A DNA stretch of 64,000 nucleotides from Burkholderia mayonis (GTDB lineage Bacteria; Pseudomonadota; Gammaproteobacteria; Burkholderiales; Burkholderiaceae), in NCBI RefSeq assembly GCF_001523745.2, contig NZ_CP013386.1:2728001-2792000 (forward strand), in the 5' to 3' direction. Made by a program: the position numbers and the translations under genes. The number at the start of each line of letters is the position of its first letter. Positions within the stretch are counted from its first letter, which is position 1. Under the pieces are notes generated by a model. The model saw only the letters and a program-made list of their open reading frames with translations. It had not been told where the DNA came from and did not search any database. Positions 37,018-47,450 of this stretch are shown in pieces.

Positions 37018-37610
37018 GAGATTTCCCGCTGGATGATGGATGGCGAAAACGACTTGCGATGTTAACACGCAGGGACTGTGCGCCGCCCGTCGATTTGGCG
37101 GGTCGCGGCCGTTGGGCGCCGCGCGGCGGCAAGCGCGGCGCAGCGGCTCGCGGGCGCCAGGACGTCGCGACGGCGAGGCTTTGCAGCCGCCACGTTCATT
37201 CATGCGTTCGACGAACATCGCAGCCCTTGCGACCTTCGCGACTTCCACAGCCTTCGCGACGCTCCCGCCGTCGCGTCGTCCACATCCACAAAATGATCGG
37301 CGACTTCGACGCGCCTCGGAAGCCCGGCATCGTCGCGCCATCCGCGATCCCCGCGCGCCAACGACGCTCACAACGACGTCTCGCCTCGCATATGCGTCGC
37401 GCGCAAAGCCATCGCGACCATCGCGACGATCCGATGCAATCCTCGGCAACGCACCGCATTGCCGGCGAATCGCGCAAGAAACGCCCCGCGTCATTGCCGC
37501 AAGACGCACGAACGAACGCGTGCGGCGACTGTCCGCTCGCGTCCGACGACGCTAGTGCGTTACCCTTACGGCTTCGCCAGCAACATTGAAATTCGAAGAG
37601 GAACGAGGCC
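37018..37610. other. 593-bp intergenic region, nothing recognised
   Basis: Lies between divergent purT and the META lipoprotein gene. Several open frames cross it but all are Arg/Ser/Ala-rich and without ribosome sites. I see no hairpin, repeat or RNA gene. Confidence 0.6.
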
Positions 37611-38159
37611 ATGTTCAATTCATCCGCAGCCGCGCACATGCGCTTTCGCGTTGTCCGCTCGCTGCGCGCGCCGCTCGGTGCGCTGACCGTCGCCGCGCTT
37701 CTCGCCGCCTGCACGATGCCGACGCATCCCGACTCGAGCGCCCCCGCCCCCGATCCGTTCAATCCCGCGACGGTCCAGCTGATCGACGACACGAGCTGGG
37801 CGCTCGTCAACTGGCGCAATGCCGACGGCTCGCAACGCGACGTCCCGCACGGCGACAACGGCGAGCCGATCAAGCTCGCGCTGTCGACGCAGTCCGGCGT
37901 GCGGCGCGCGGCCGGCTTCTCGGGCTGCAACCGCTATGCGGGCGCCTACGACGTGAAGAACGGCGTACTGAGCTTCGGCCCGCTTGTCGGCACGCGGATG
38001 GCGTGCATCGCGCCGGCGCGCGCCGCGCTCGAGCGAGACTATCTCGCCGCGCTCGACCACATCGCGAAGGCCGGCGTGCAGATGCGCGATCCTCAACAGT
38101 TGATCCTCATCACCGACGACGGCGCGACGCTGACGTTCGCGCGCCGCGACAGCAAGTAA
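37611..38159 (+). CDS. META-domain lipoprotein
   Basis: 182 residues from ATG 37611, with GAGGAACGAGG upstream; an internal ATG at residue 10 is also possible. Signal peptide ending in a lipobox, Leu-Ala-Ala-Cys34. The META/HslJ domain (residues ~55–180) shows the hallmark FSGCNRYAGAYDVKNGVLSFG followed by VGTRMACIAP. The family includes HslJ of E. coli, linked to novobiocin resistance and envelope stress. Envelope-anchored, function unknown. Confidence 0.87.
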   Translation: MFNSSAAAHMRFRVVRSLRAPLGALTVAALLAACTMPTHPDSSAPAPDPFNPATVQLIDDTSWALVNWRNADGSQRDVPHGDNGEPIKLALSTQSGVRRAAGFSGCNRYAGAYDVKNGVLSFGPLVGTRMACIAPARAALERDYLAALDHIAKAGVQMRDPQQLILITDDGATLTFARRDSK

Positions 38160-38334
38160 GCAGCGACGCGCGTCGGACGGCCCCGCCGGCGAAGCGGACG
38201 GCGGGCGCTGCCCGCCGGGTTGCGCGCGCACGACGACGGCGCGACGACGCGCGCCGTTCCCGAAACCAACTTCGTCGACCGGTTAAACTCGACGGGGTCG
38301 CGCGTCGCGCCCCGTCCTCCTCCAGTTTCTGAGC

Positions 38335-41300
38335 ATGCAAACGGTAGTTCTCGGCTGGTTCGGCCTCTCGGCCGTCTGGTTCATTCCTCTTTTCTGGCGG
38401 CTCGTCAAGGCGATGTTGCCGGGCGGCGGCGGCCTCGCGGGCCACGGCTCGATCCGGCTATGGCTCGGCTTCTTCTGCGTGCTCGTCGCGAGCTGCACGC
38501 TCGCGACCGCGCTGCCGGGCGACGCGACGACGAACGCGCTCGGCCACACGCTCGCGGGCGGCTTCGAACGGGTGTTCGGGCACGTCGGCACGCCGCTCGC
38601 GATGGTCGTGCTGTTCTTCGTCGGGCTGCCGTGGCTCGTCGGCGTTCGCTGGCAGCAGGTGAACGCGTGGCTCGACGCGTCGTTCGGTATCCGCTTCGCG
38701 CGCGAGCGCGGCGGCGAATCGCGCGGCGTCGCGGACCTGCCGCGCGCCGCGCTGCATCGCGACGACGACCGGCGCGTGCGCCGCGCAGCCGACGTGCAGC
38801 CGACGACCGCGCACACGGTCAACTCGATGGCGCCTCGGCAGAATGGCCGCTTTTCACGGCCGACGCTGTGGAAGCCGAACGACGCGCAGCGCGGCGATCG
38901 ACGCAACGCCGCGGCGCGACCCGCGGTGGAACCGACCGCGCCCTCCGGATGGCTCAAGCCGGGGGCGTCCGCGCGCGGCACGGCGTCGGCAGCCGCGGTG
39001 GCGGGAGCGGCGGCGAGCGGCGTCGCGAAGGCGGCCGCGGTCGCAGCACCCGCGAGCGGACTCTCGAAGACGGCGGGCAGCGCCATGACGACGGGCGAGC
39101 CGGCGAAAACGGCCGGCGCCGCCAGGCCCGTGAGCAGCACGTCCCAAGCGGCCAACCCGACGACGCCGGCGATGTCGGCGAGCGGCGTATCGAAAGCTGC
39201 GAGCCCGGCGACGCAAGGAAGCATTGCGGCGAAAGCGCCGCATCCAGTCTCGACCGCACCCGCGGCCGGCCCGGCAAGGGCTGCCGGAACGATGCCGGCG
39301 GGCGGCCTCGCGAAGCCGGCAAGCGGCGCCGCGTCGGCAGGCGGAGCGGCCGCCCCGCTCGGCACGCACGTTTCGTCCGGCACGCCCCACGCACCGTTCG
39401 CACCGGCTGCGGCCGGCATCGCCAAGCCGATCGGCTCGACCGCGGCCGTCGCGGCGATCGGCAAGCGGTCGGGACCGCATCCCGCCACGCCCGACGAGCG
39501 CTTCGTGCTGCGCCGCCCGGCGACGCAGGCCGCCGTATCGGCTGCTCGCAATCGGCCGATGACGTTCACGCCGTCGCGGCAGGCGGCGGCCAGCGCGCCG
39601 CGCCGCAATCTTGCCGCGACGCTGCCACAGCCCGCCCGCGCGCCGATCACGGCACCCATCGCAGAATCCGCACGCAAGCGGCCGGCCGGCCCGGCGCGCG
39701 CGCCGCTCTACGCGTGGACGGAAAAACCCGCGGAACGCATCGCGCCCGCAGCAAGCGTGCACGAGACGCTGCGCTCGATCGAGGCCAACGCCGCGCAATG
39801 GACGACGATCGCCGGCGCGACGAGTGTCGCCTCGGTGCCGGAAGCGGCGCGCGCGCCGTCCGTGCCGTCGGCCATCGAGGCGGCGGCGGTTGCATCGAGC
39901 ATTCCAGCGGCAGAGGAAGTGACTGCGGCTGCGGTTTCTCCTGTCGTCGAGGCTGTCGCACCGGCGGCCGAAGTAGCCTGGTCAACGGTCGACGCCGATG
40001 CCGCCGCCCCTGCCGAAGCCGACGCGCCCGCCGCTGAATCGGCGGTAGCAGCATCCGACGCCCCGGCCGTCGACGTCATGGGCAAGATCACGTCCGTCGA
40101 AGCCGCGGCTGCATCGGTCGATGCCGCTCGCGGCATCGACGTCGGCACGCCCGTCGCGCATGCCCCCGAAGTCGGCGCGGCCGGAACGTCCCTGTCGCCG
40201 GCTGCCGAGACGACTCACCGGATTGACGCGTCCGTCATGCCCGCTGCAGCCGCCAATGCGGCCGTCGAAGACGCCCCGCCCGTCGCCGATGTCGGCGCGC
40301 CTGCCGGCAATCCGGCAGAGCAGAACGCCGCATCCGTCACGGTATCGGCGAGCGACGTCGTCGCCGCCGCTGCGCCTATTGCGACGGCCGACGCGCCGAT
40401 CGTCGCCGAGGCGGTCCGGTCGGCCGCCGTGACGAAACCTGCATCGGTTGCAACGTCCGAAGCAGCCGACGCAAAAGATCCGACCGGCGCGCCCGATATG
40501 AAGCCGCGAGACGACGCTGCGCCGCACGAGCCGGCATTCGGCATTGCCGACACGCCATCGCCAAGCCAGGAACCGGCGACCGCCGTCGTCGCAAGCGAGC
40601 AGCGATCCGTAGCCGCACCGAGCGTCGCTCCCGCGTCGCAAACCGCCGCCCCGATCGCGGCAGGCGCCGCGCTGACCGCCACGTCGAACGGCGGCGCCGT
40701 GGACCGCAAGCCGATCGCGCCGGCCAGCGGCAACAGCACACAAGCCGTGCCGCAACCGGCTGTCGCTTTCGGCTCGCGCACGATGGCGAGCGCTTCGCAA
40801 GCCGTCGACACGCGGCGCGCGATCGCGCCATGGGAAGACGCGGTGGACGCCGGCGTCCCGGCTGCGCCTTCCGCGACGATGCAAACCGAATCGCACGCGC
40901 AACCGCAATCGACACGAGCTGCGGCCACGATCAGTGCGGCCGCCTCGCAACCGGCGCCCGCCGAATCGTCGGCGAGTGCTGCAACCGCCCTGCCCCGGAC
41001 GGGCGACGCGGCACGCCCCGCGACGAGCGCCCGGAACAGCGACGCATTGGCCGCGACCAAAAACGCGACTGCGCCGATGCTGGAGAAGGCCGCGGTCGTA
41101 TCGAACGAATCGAAGGCTCAGACAATGCCGGCCATGGATACGTCGCCGTCTGCCTCGACTGCTCCGACTGCCTTGACCGCTCCGGCCATCTCGGCCGCCT
41201 CGCTCGTTCCACCGCCTTCGACGACACAGACCTCGACGGGCAATGCAGCCGGCGCAGTCGGCATGGCCGGCGCGGCCTTCGGCATGCAGGGCGCCGCCCG

Positions 41301-43764
41301 TGCGGCGGCAGCGACCGCCCAGACCGTCTCGGGGACCGCCGCCCCGGCAAGCGCCCCGACGACGCCCGCCAGCACGCCCGCGATCAATCGAGCGGCGTCC
41401 GCCGCCATGCCGTCGCCTGCATCGACGACAGCCGTTCCGAACACGCCTTTCGCCGCCACCGCCACCACCGCCGGCTCCGCCGGATCGACGTCCGCTGCGA
41501 CGTCACCCGCGCCAGCGACGCAATCGCCGAGCGGATCGAGCGCCGCCGCACCATCCGGCGCTGCATCGGTCGCCACGCCGGATACGACGATGCCCGCTCC
41601 CGTCGCGTCGGACACAGTCACGAAGGCCGTGGCGTCACGCACCGTCGCGCCTGGGGAGACGTCGAACTTCGCCGCGCCTCGCGCGGCCGCGACGTTCTCC
41701 AGCGTGCCCGTCGCGATCGCGACGGCCGTCCCCACATCGCGCCCGGCCATGCCGCCCATCGGTGCGTCGAATATCCCGCCAGCCGCAGCCGGGCCAAGCG
41801 CAGTCGCGCCGAGCGGCGGCGTGCCGCCCGCCGGCGCGGCGGGCATCGCCGCGCCGAACTTCGCCGCCGCGCCCGCAGTCACCTCGAACGCAGTCGCCGC
41901 GCCCGCAATCACGTCGCCCGCCGGCGCACCGTCCGTCATGCCGAGCGTGAGCGCGCCGACGGCCGCAACGACAGGCGTCGCCGCTCCCGGTGCAGTCGCC
42001 TCGCCGATCGTCGCGCCGAGCATGACGCCGCCGAACGTCACCGTATCGTACGCGCCGGCGCCGACCGGCCACGTGTCGAGCGTGCCGAACGCAACCGTGC
42101 CGGGCGCGTCGCCGTCGCCGCACACCGCCGCACCTGGGGCGCCGCAAGCGCCGGGCACGCCAACCATGCCACCCACATCGGATGCTGTCGCCGCCGCGCC
42201 GTCAAGCGCCGCCCCCGCCGAGCGCCCCCGCCCGATGCTCCAGCCGGGCCCGAACGCGTTCGAATTCCACGCGCCCGCCGCGTCGAACGTCGAACTGCCG
42301 ACGCTCGATCTGCTCGAACCCGCGGCCGACACCATCGAGGCGATCTCCGACGAGCATCTCGCGCAAACCGGTCAGATCATCGAGCAGCGTCTGCAGGAGT
42401 TCAAGGTGCCGGTGACGGTCGTCGGCGCGTCGGCCGGCCCCGTGATCACGCGCTTCGAGATCGAGCCCGCGCTCGGCGTGCGCGGCAGCCAGATCGTCGG
42501 CCTGATGAAGGACCTGTCGCGCGGCCTCGGCCTCACGTCGATCCGCGTCGTCGAGACGATCCCCGGCAAGACCTGCATGGGCCTCGAGCTGCCGAACGCG
42601 AAGCGGCAAGTGATCCGCCTGTCCGAAATCCTCGCGTCGCGCCAGTACCAGCACTCGGCGTCGCAGCTCACGCTCGCGATGGGCAAGGACATCACCGGCA
42701 ATCCCGTCGTCACCGATCTTGCGAAGGCGCCGCACATGCTCGTCGCCGGCACGACCGGCTCGGGCAAGTCGGTCGCGATCAACGCGATGATCGTGTCGCT
42801 CCTCTACAAGGCGACGCCCGAGGACGTGCGGCTCATCATGATCGATCCAAAGATGCTCGAGCTGTCGGTCTACGAAGGCATCCCGCATCTGCTCGCGCCC
42901 GTCGTCACCGACATGAAGCTCGCCGCGAACGCGCTCAACTGGTGCGTCGGCGAGATGGAAAAGCGCTATCGGCTGATGTCGGCCGTCGGCGTGCGCAATC
43001 TCGCGAGCTTCAACCAGAAGATCCGCGACGCCGCCGCGAAGGAAAAGAAGATCGGCAACCCGTTCTCGCTCACGCCCGACGATCCGGAGCCGCTGTCGCC
43101 GCTGCCGCTCATCGTCGTCGTGATCGACGAGCTCGCGGACCTGATGATGGTCGCCGGCAAGAAGATCGAGGAGTTGATCGCGCGGCTCGCGCAGAAGGCG
43201 CGCGCGGCGGGCATCCATCTGATCCTCGCGACGCAGCGGCCGTCCGTCGACGTGATCACGGGCCTCATCAAGGCGAACATTCCGACGCGCGTCGCATTCC
43301 AGGTGTCGTCGAAGATCGATTCGCGCACGATCCTCGATCAGATGGGCGCCGAATCGCTGCTCGGCCAGGGCGACATGCTGTTCCTGCCGCCCGGCACCGG
43401 CTACCCGCAGCGCGTACACGGCGCGTTCGTCGCGGACGAGGAAGTGCACCGGATCGTCGAGTATCTGAAGCAGTTCGGCGAACCGCAGTACGAGGAAGGG
43501 ATTCTCGACGGGCCGGGCTCCGAAGGCGGGTCGCAGGATCTGTTCGGCGAGGCGCCGGACGCGGAAGCCGATCCGCTCTACGACGAGGCCGTCGCGTTCG
43601 TCGTGCGCACGCGGCGCGCGTCGATCTCGTCGGTGCAGCGGCAGTTGCGCATCGGCTACAACCGCGCGGCGCGGCTCGTCGAGCAGATGGAGGCGGCGGG
43701 CCTCGTGTCGCCGATGGGCATCAACGGCAGCCGCGAGGTGCTCGCGCCGCCGCTGCCCGAATAA
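38335..43764 (+). CDS. ftsK: DNA translocase FtsK with very long low-complexity linker
   Basis: 1809 residues from ATG 38335. Three hydrophobic segments (~1–25, 42–62, 82–104) anchor it, one fewer than the usual four-helix FtsK N-terminus. Residues ~130–1300 are an Ala/Pro/Thr/Ser/Val-rich linker without recognisable domains. The motor follows: [10 protein letters not shown] near 1302, Walker A GTTGSGKS near 1472, Walker [15 protein letters not shown] near 1593, and the C-terminal gamma winged helix ([24 protein letters not shown]) that reads KOPS. FtsK pumps DNA at the septum and activates XerCD. The linker is several times longer than in E. coli and accounts for the many overlapping open frames. 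Confidence 0.95.
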   Translation: MQTVVLGWFGLSAVWFIPLFWRLVKAMLPGGGGLAGHGSIRLWLGFFCVLVASCTLATALPGDATTNALGHTLAGGFERVFGHVGTPLAMVVLFFVGLPWLVGVRWQQVNAWLDASFGIRFARERGGESRGVADLPRAALHRDDDRRVRRAADVQPTTAHTVNSMAPRQNGRFSRPTLWKPNDAQRGDRRNAAARPAVEPTAPSGWLKPGASARGTASAAAVAGAAASGVAKAAAVAAPASGLSKTAGSAMTTGEPAKTAGAARPVSSTSQAANPTTPAMSASGVSKAASPATQGSIAAKAPHPVSTAPAAGPARAAGTMPAGGLAKPASGAASAGGAAAPLGTHVSSGTPHAPFAPAAAGIAKPIGSTAAVAAIGKRSGPHPATPDERFVLRRPATQAAVSAARNRPMTFTPSRQAAASAPRRNLAATLPQPARAPITAPIAESARKRPAGPARAPLYAWTEKPAERIAPAASVHETLRSIEANAAQWTTIAGATSVASVPEAARAPSVPSAIEAAAVASSIPAAEEVTAAAVSPVVEAVAPAAEVAWSTVDADAAAPAEADAPAAESAVAASDAPAVDVMGKITSVEAAAASVDAARGIDVGTPVAHAPEVGAAGTSLSPAAETTHRIDASVMPAAAANAAVEDAPPVADVGAPAGNPAEQNAASVTVSASDVVAAAAPIATADAPIVAEAVRSAAVTKPASVATSEAADAKDPTGAPDMKPRDDAAPHEPAFGIADTPSPSQEPATAVVASEQRSVAAPSVAPASQTAAPIAAGAALTATSNGGAVDRKPIAPASGNSTQAVPQPAVAFGSRTMASASQAVDTRRAIAPWEDAVDAGVPAAPSATMQTESHAQPQSTRAAATISAAASQPAPAESSASAATALPRTGDAARPATSARNSDALAATKNATAPMLEKAAVVSNESKAQTMPAMDTSPSASTAPTALTAPAISAASLVPPPSTTQTSTGNAAGAVGMAGAAFGMQGAARAAAATAQTVSGTAAPASAPTTPASTPAINRAASAAMPSPASTTAVPNTPFAATATTAGSAGSTSAATSPAPATQSPSGSSAAAPSGAASVATPDTTMPAPVASDTVTKAVASRTVAPGETSNFAAPRAAATFSSVPVAIATAVPTSRPAMPPIGASNIPPAAAGPSAVAPSGGVPPAGAAGIAAPNFAAAPAVTSNAVAAPAITSPAGAPSVMPSVSAPTAATTGVAAPGAVASPIVAPSMTPPNVTVSYAPAPTGHVSSVPNATVPGASPSPHTAAPGAPQAPGTPTMPPTSDAVAAAPSSAAPAERPRPMLQPGPNAFEFHAPAASNVELPTLDLLEPAADTIEAISDEHLAQTGQIIEQRLQEFKVPVTVVGASAGPVITRFEIEPALGVRGSQIVGLMKDLSRGLGLTSIRVVETIPGKTCMGLELPNAKRQVIRLSEILASRQYQHSASQLTLAMGKDITGNPVVTDLAKAPHMLVAGTTGSGKSVAINAMIVSLLYKATPEDVRLIMIDPKMLELSVYEGIPHLLAPVVTDMKLAANALNWCVGEMEKRYRLMSAVGVRNLASFNQKIRDAAAKEKKIGNPFSLTPDDPEPLSPLPLIVVVIDELADLMMVAGKKIEELIARLAQKARAAGIHLILATQRPSVDVITGLIKANIPTRVAFQVSSKIDSRTILDQMGAESLLGQGDMLFLPPGTGYPQRVHGAFVADEEVHRIVEYLKQFGEPQYEEGILDGPGSEGGSQDLFGEAPDAEADPLYDEAVAFVVRTRRASISSVQRQLRIGYNRAARLVEQMEAAGLVSPMGINGSREVLAPPLPE

Positions 43765-43833
43765 GCGCGCGGTGCATGTGCCGCCGCGCGGCACGGCTTC
43801 GACACCGCGCGGCACGACGCAATGCAGCAAAAG

Positions 43834-43861
43834 CCCCCTCGCGACACGCGAGGGGGTTTTT
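43834..43861 (+). terminator. Intrinsic terminator of ftsK
   Basis: CCCCTCGCG, 3-base loop, CGCGAGGGG followed by TTTTT, about 70 bp after the ftsK stop. Confidence 0.93.
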
Positions 43862-43982
43862 CATTCTCGAACTCGAACGAACCACCGGAACGCACTCGGC
43901 GCCCGGCGTCCGGCTCCCGCCTCGTCCCTGACTGATCCGACCAGCCGCTGCGGCGTTCGCGCGCGCTGCGCGCCGCTCGCCG

Positions 43983-45218
43983 CTACTGCACCGGCACGAA
44001 CTCGAAGTCGACCGGCTTGCCGACCTCGATCTTCGCCGGATTCGGCTCGAGCCGGCCGCTCGCGACGTCGCGCCGGAACACGAACACGCTGTCGCTGTCC
44101 TGGTTGCCGACGATGAGCCACTTGCCGCTCGGATCGATCGCGAACTCGCGCGGCGTCCTGCCGAGGCTCGATTGACGGCCGGCGAGCTTCAGCTTGCCGT
44201 CGGCCGGGTTCACCGCATAGATCACGATGTCGTTCGCGTCGCCGCGGTTGCTCGCGTACAGGAAGCGCCCGTCCGGCGACAGGTGCAGCGCGCCCCCGCC
44301 AACCTTGCCGGCGAAACCCGGCGCAGTCATCGAAACGGTCTCGACGTGCGCGAGCCGGCCATCGTCGTAGCGATACACGTCGACCGACGCGTTCAGCTCG
44401 TTGGTCACGTAAGCGAACCGCCCGTTCGCGCCAAACACGAGATGGCGCGGGCCCGAGCCCGGCTTCACGAGCGCGTAGCGCGCACCGGTCGGGCCGACGA
44501 GCCCGCGGCTGCCGTCCGGCGTGTAGCGGTACGAATAGATCTTGTCCGCGCCGAGGTCCTGCACGAACAGATACTTGCCGTCCGGCGAGAACACGGTCGA
44601 ATGGACGTGCGCGCCGTCCTGGCGCCCCTTCACGGGGCCCGTGCCCTCGTGATGCACGTTCAGCACGGCAGCGCCGAGCGCGCCCGTCGCCTCGACCGGA
44701 AATACCGAGAAGCTGCCGCCCGGATCGGACGCGACCGAATAGTTCGCCGCGACGAGATACTTGCCGTCCGGCGACAGGCTCAGGTAGCACGGATCGTTGC
44801 CTTCCGACGACACGCGGTTGACGAATGCGAGCGCGCCCGTCTTCGCGTCGAAGTCGAATGCGCTGACCCCGCCGCGCACGCTCGCCGGACCGGCGTCGCC
44901 GGGCAGCTCGTTGACCGCGTACACGTGGCGGCCGTCGCGGCTTGCGACGAGGTACGACGAGTTCTCGGCCTTCGCCGACGACACGGGCGTCACGCGCCCC
45001 GAATCGGTGTCGAAGCGATACACATGGATGCCATCGCTGCCCGGGCCCGCGTAGGTGCCGACGAGCAGGTTGTAGACGCCGCCCGCAGGGCCGGCGCTCG
45101 CATCTTGTGCGAACGCATGGGCGCTCAGGAGCGGCAGCGCGAGCGCGAAACCTTTCATCCAGTGGCTCAGCCTAAGCGGGAAAGTGAAAGACGAAGGCGC
45201 GTGAGCGCGTTGGGTCAT
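43983..45218 (-). CDS. Lactonase-family beta-propeller protein (Pgl-like)
   Basis: 411 residues; ATG 45218 has AAGGAGG at good spacing. Signal peptide (hydrophobic ~20–36, ending AHAFAQ) indicates export, unlike cytosolic Pgl of E. coli. Repeats of the type LSPDGKYLVAANY, FSPDGKYLFVQDLG, LSPDGRFLYASNRG mark a seven-bladed propeller of the 6-phosphogluconolactonase/YbhE family (COG2706), with HVYAVNELPG and RHLVFGANGRFAYVTNEL. As a secreted member its substrate may be another lactone or sugar derivative. Divergent from the GH15 gene. Confidence 0.85.
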   Translation of the reverse strand: MTQRAHAPSSFTFPLRLSHWMKGFALALPLLSAHAFAQDASAGPAGGVYNLLVGTYAGPGSDGIHVYRFDTDSGRVTPVSSAKAENSSYLVASRDGRHVYAVNELPGDAGPASVRGGVSAFDFDAKTGALAFVNRVSSEGNDPCYLSLSPDGKYLVAANYSVASDPGGSFSVFPVEATGALGAAVLNVHHEGTGPVKGRQDGAHVHSTVFSPDGKYLFVQDLGADKIYSYRYTPDGSRGLVGPTGARYALVKPGSGPRHLVFGANGRFAYVTNELNASVDVYRYDDGRLAHVETVSMTAPGFAGKVGGGALHLSPDGRFLYASNRGDANDIVIYAVNPADGKLKLAGRQSSLGRTPREFAIDPSGKWLIVGNQDSDSVFVFRRDVASGRLEPNPAKIEVGKPVDFEFVPVQ

Positions 45219-45360
45219 CGGAACCTCCTTGCATCGATCCGTCTCAAGTGATGTGATGTTGCGAAGCGCGGGCCGTCCGGACTCCCCGCGCGGCGTCGTC
45301 CGCCGGAGTATACGGGTCCCCGCTTGCCGCCGTACAGCGCGGCGCGGGCGTGCCCAGATC

Positions 45361-47232
45361 ATGAACGACAAGATTGTTGGAGTTGGAGGATCGTCGCCCA
45401 TGCCCGCCCTCATCGAAGACTATGCCCTCGTCGGCGACGGCCACACGGCCGCGCTGATCTCCCGGGACGGCTCGGTCGACTGGCTGTGCTGGCCCCGTTT
45501 CGATTCCGGCGCATGCTTCGCCGCGCTCGTCGGCACGCCGGAGCACGGCCGCTGGCTCGTCGCGCCCGCCGCCGACGTCCGCGTGAGCTCGACGTCGCGC
45601 CGCTACCGCGGCGACACGCTGATCCTCGAAACCGACTACGAGAGCGACGAAGGCGCCGTCACCGTGATCGACTTCATGCCACCCGACAGCGGCTGGTCGG
45701 AGCTCGTGCGGATCGTCGTCGGCCGGCGCGGCGAGATGAAGATGCAGATGCAGCTCGTGTTGCGTTTCGACTACGGCTTCTCGGTTCCGTGGGTCACGCG
45801 GCTGCCGCGCGAAGCCGGCGTGAAGGCGATCGCGGGTCCGGACACGGTCGTGCTGCGCACGCCGGTGCCGCTGTCGGGCCAGAACCTGCATACGGTCGCC
45901 GAATTCACCGTGAAGGCCGACGAGCGCGTGCCGTTCTCGCTCAGCTACGCGGCGTCGCACCTGCGGCTGCCGCCCGCCCGCGAGCCGCTGTCGATGCTCG
46001 CGCGCACCGAGAACTACTGGCTCGAATGGTCGACGCGCTGTCCGTTGCGCGGCCGCTACGCCGCGGCTGTGCGCCGCTCGCTGATCACGCTGAAGGCGCT
46101 CGCGTACGAGCCGACGGGCGGCATCGTCGCCGCGCCGACGACGTCGCTGCCCGAACAACTGGGCGGTTCGCGCAACTGGGACTACCGCTACTGCTGGCTG
46201 CGCGACGCGACAATCACGCTGCTCGCGCTGATGCGCGGCGGCTACTACGACGAAGCGCGCGCATGGCGGGCGTGGCTCGGCCGCGTGATGGCGGGCTCGC
46301 CCGAGCAGATCCAGATCATGTACGGGATCGCGGGCGAACGGCGCCTGCCCGAAATGGAGCTCGACTGGCTGCCGGGCTATCACGACTCGCGGCCGGTGCG
46401 GATCGGCAACAACGCGGCGAACCAGTTGCAGCTCGACGTGTTCGGCGAAGTGATGGCCGCGCTGCACATCGCGCGCGTCGGCGGCCTGCAGGCGGACGAC
46501 ACGGTCTGGTCCGTCCAGACGACATTGCTCGCGCACCTCGAGAAGATCTGGCGCGAGCCGGACGAAGGCATCTGGGAGACGCGCGGCGGCCGCCGGCACT
46601 TCACGTTCTCGAAGGTGATGGCGTGGGTCGCGTTCGACCGCGCGATCAAGTCGGCCGAGATGTTCCGCCTGCCCGCGCCGCTCGACCGCTGGCGCGCGGT
46701 GCGCGACGAGATCCACGCGGACGTCTGCGCGCACGGCTGGAATGCGCGCGTGCGCGCATTCACGCAAAGCTACGGCAGCGACGCGCTCGATGCGAGCGTG
46801 CTGATGCTGCCGCTCGTCGGCTTCCTGCCGCCGTCCGATTCGCGCGTGGCGGACACGGTCGCCGCGATCGAGCGCGGCCTGATGCACGACGGCCTCGTGC
46901 TGCGCTACCACACGACCGAATACGACGACGGCCTGCCGCCCGGCGAAGGCACGTTTCTCGCGTGCAGCTTCTGGCTCGTCGACAATCTCGCGCTACTCGG
47001 GCGCATCGACGACGCGCACGCGCTCTTTCGGCGCCTGCTGTCGCTGACGAACGACCTCGGCCTTCTCGCCGAGGAATACGATCCAGTCACGCGGCGTCAG
47101 GTAGGGAATTTCCCGCAGGCGTTCTCGCACGTCGGGCTCGTGCACACGGCGTTCAACCTGATGCATCACGAAGAGGAAATGCTGCGTGCGGCCGGCCAGC
47201 CAACGCCCGCCGATGCCGTCGCCGGACAATGA
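45361..47232 (+). CDS. Glycoside hydrolase family 15 (glucoamylase/trehalase-like)
   Basis: 623 residues from ATG 45361, or 610 from ATG 45400, which has GGAGG ten bases upstream and begins at the conserved MPALIEDYALVGDGHTAA. An N-terminal beta-sandwich domain (~15–250) is followed by an (alpha/alpha)6 barrel: SRNWDYRYCWLRDATITLLAL, RRLPEMELDWLPGYHDSRPVRIGN and the C-terminal EGTFLACSFWLVDNLALLGR with the likely catalytic Glu. Bacterial members of this type hydrolyse alpha-glucans or trehalose. No signal peptide, so cytosolic. Confidence 0.88.
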   Translation: MNDKIVGVGGSSPMPALIEDYALVGDGHTAALISRDGSVDWLCWPRFDSGACFAALVGTPEHGRWLVAPAADVRVSSTSRRYRGDTLILETDYESDEGAVTVIDFMPPDSGWSELVRIVVGRRGEMKMQMQLVLRFDYGFSVPWVTRLPREAGVKAIAGPDTVVLRTPVPLSGQNLHTVAEFTVKADERVPFSLSYAASHLRLPPAREPLSMLARTENYWLEWSTRCPLRGRYAAAVRRSLITLKALAYEPTGGIVAAPTTSLPEQLGGSRNWDYRYCWLRDATITLLALMRGGYYDEARAWRAWLGRVMAGSPEQIQIMYGIAGERRLPEMELDWLPGYHDSRPVRIGNNAANQLQLDVFGEVMAALHIARVGGLQADDTVWSVQTTLLAHLEKIWREPDEGIWETRGGRRHFTFSKVMAWVAFDRAIKSAEMFRLPAPLDRWRAVRDEIHADVCAHGWNARVRAFTQSYGSDALDASVLMLPLVGFLPPSDSRVADTVAAIERGLMHDGLVLRYHTTEYDDGLPPGEGTFLACSFWLVDNLALLGRIDDAHALFRRLLSLTNDLGLLAEEYDPVTRRQVGNFPQAFSHVGLVHTAFNLMHHEEEMLRAAGQPTPADAVAGQ

Positions 47233-47241
47233 TGCCGATTC

Positions 47242-47278
47242 ACGTTTGCACGACAAACGTAAGACATCGTCAGATGTC
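47242..47278. promoter_or_regulatory. Two adjacent inverted repeats between the GH15 and phaZ genes
   Basis: ACGTTTG-N5-CAAACGT (47242–47260) lies 9 bp after the GH15 stop, followed by GACATC-N4-GATGTC (47263–47278). The first may be part of a transcript end; the pair could also be operator sites, as they lie 35 bp upstream of the phaZ promoter. Confidence 0.4.
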
Positions 47279-47310
47279 GAGGCATCCCTCGAAAATGCGG
47301 GTATGCTGCG

Positions 47311-47339
47311 TTGCGACACCCCTGATTGTCCGATATGAT
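47311..47339 (+). promoter_or_regulatory. Sigma-70-type promoter of phaZ
   Basis: TTGCGA (47311–47316), 17 bases, TATGAT (47334–47339). One of the few good -35/-10 pairs visible in this GC-rich window. Start of transcription expected near 47346, giving a leader of about 105 bases before the phaZ ATG. Confidence 0.6.
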
Positions 47340-47450
47340 CGGTCGCGACTGATTCGATCTCATGAGCGAATCGGTCCGATTGCTGACTGACACGGCACGC
47401 CGCGACGCTCCGCGCCGCCTTCGCGCACCGTTCTCCCATCGGGAGCTCGC

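Noticed and set aside
38220-43931. Very long alternative frames overlapping ftsK on both strands
   Set aside because: They arise from high G+C and the low-complexity linker; they are Arg/Ala-rich and have no ribosome sites or domains, whereas the ftsK frame contains all motor motifs.
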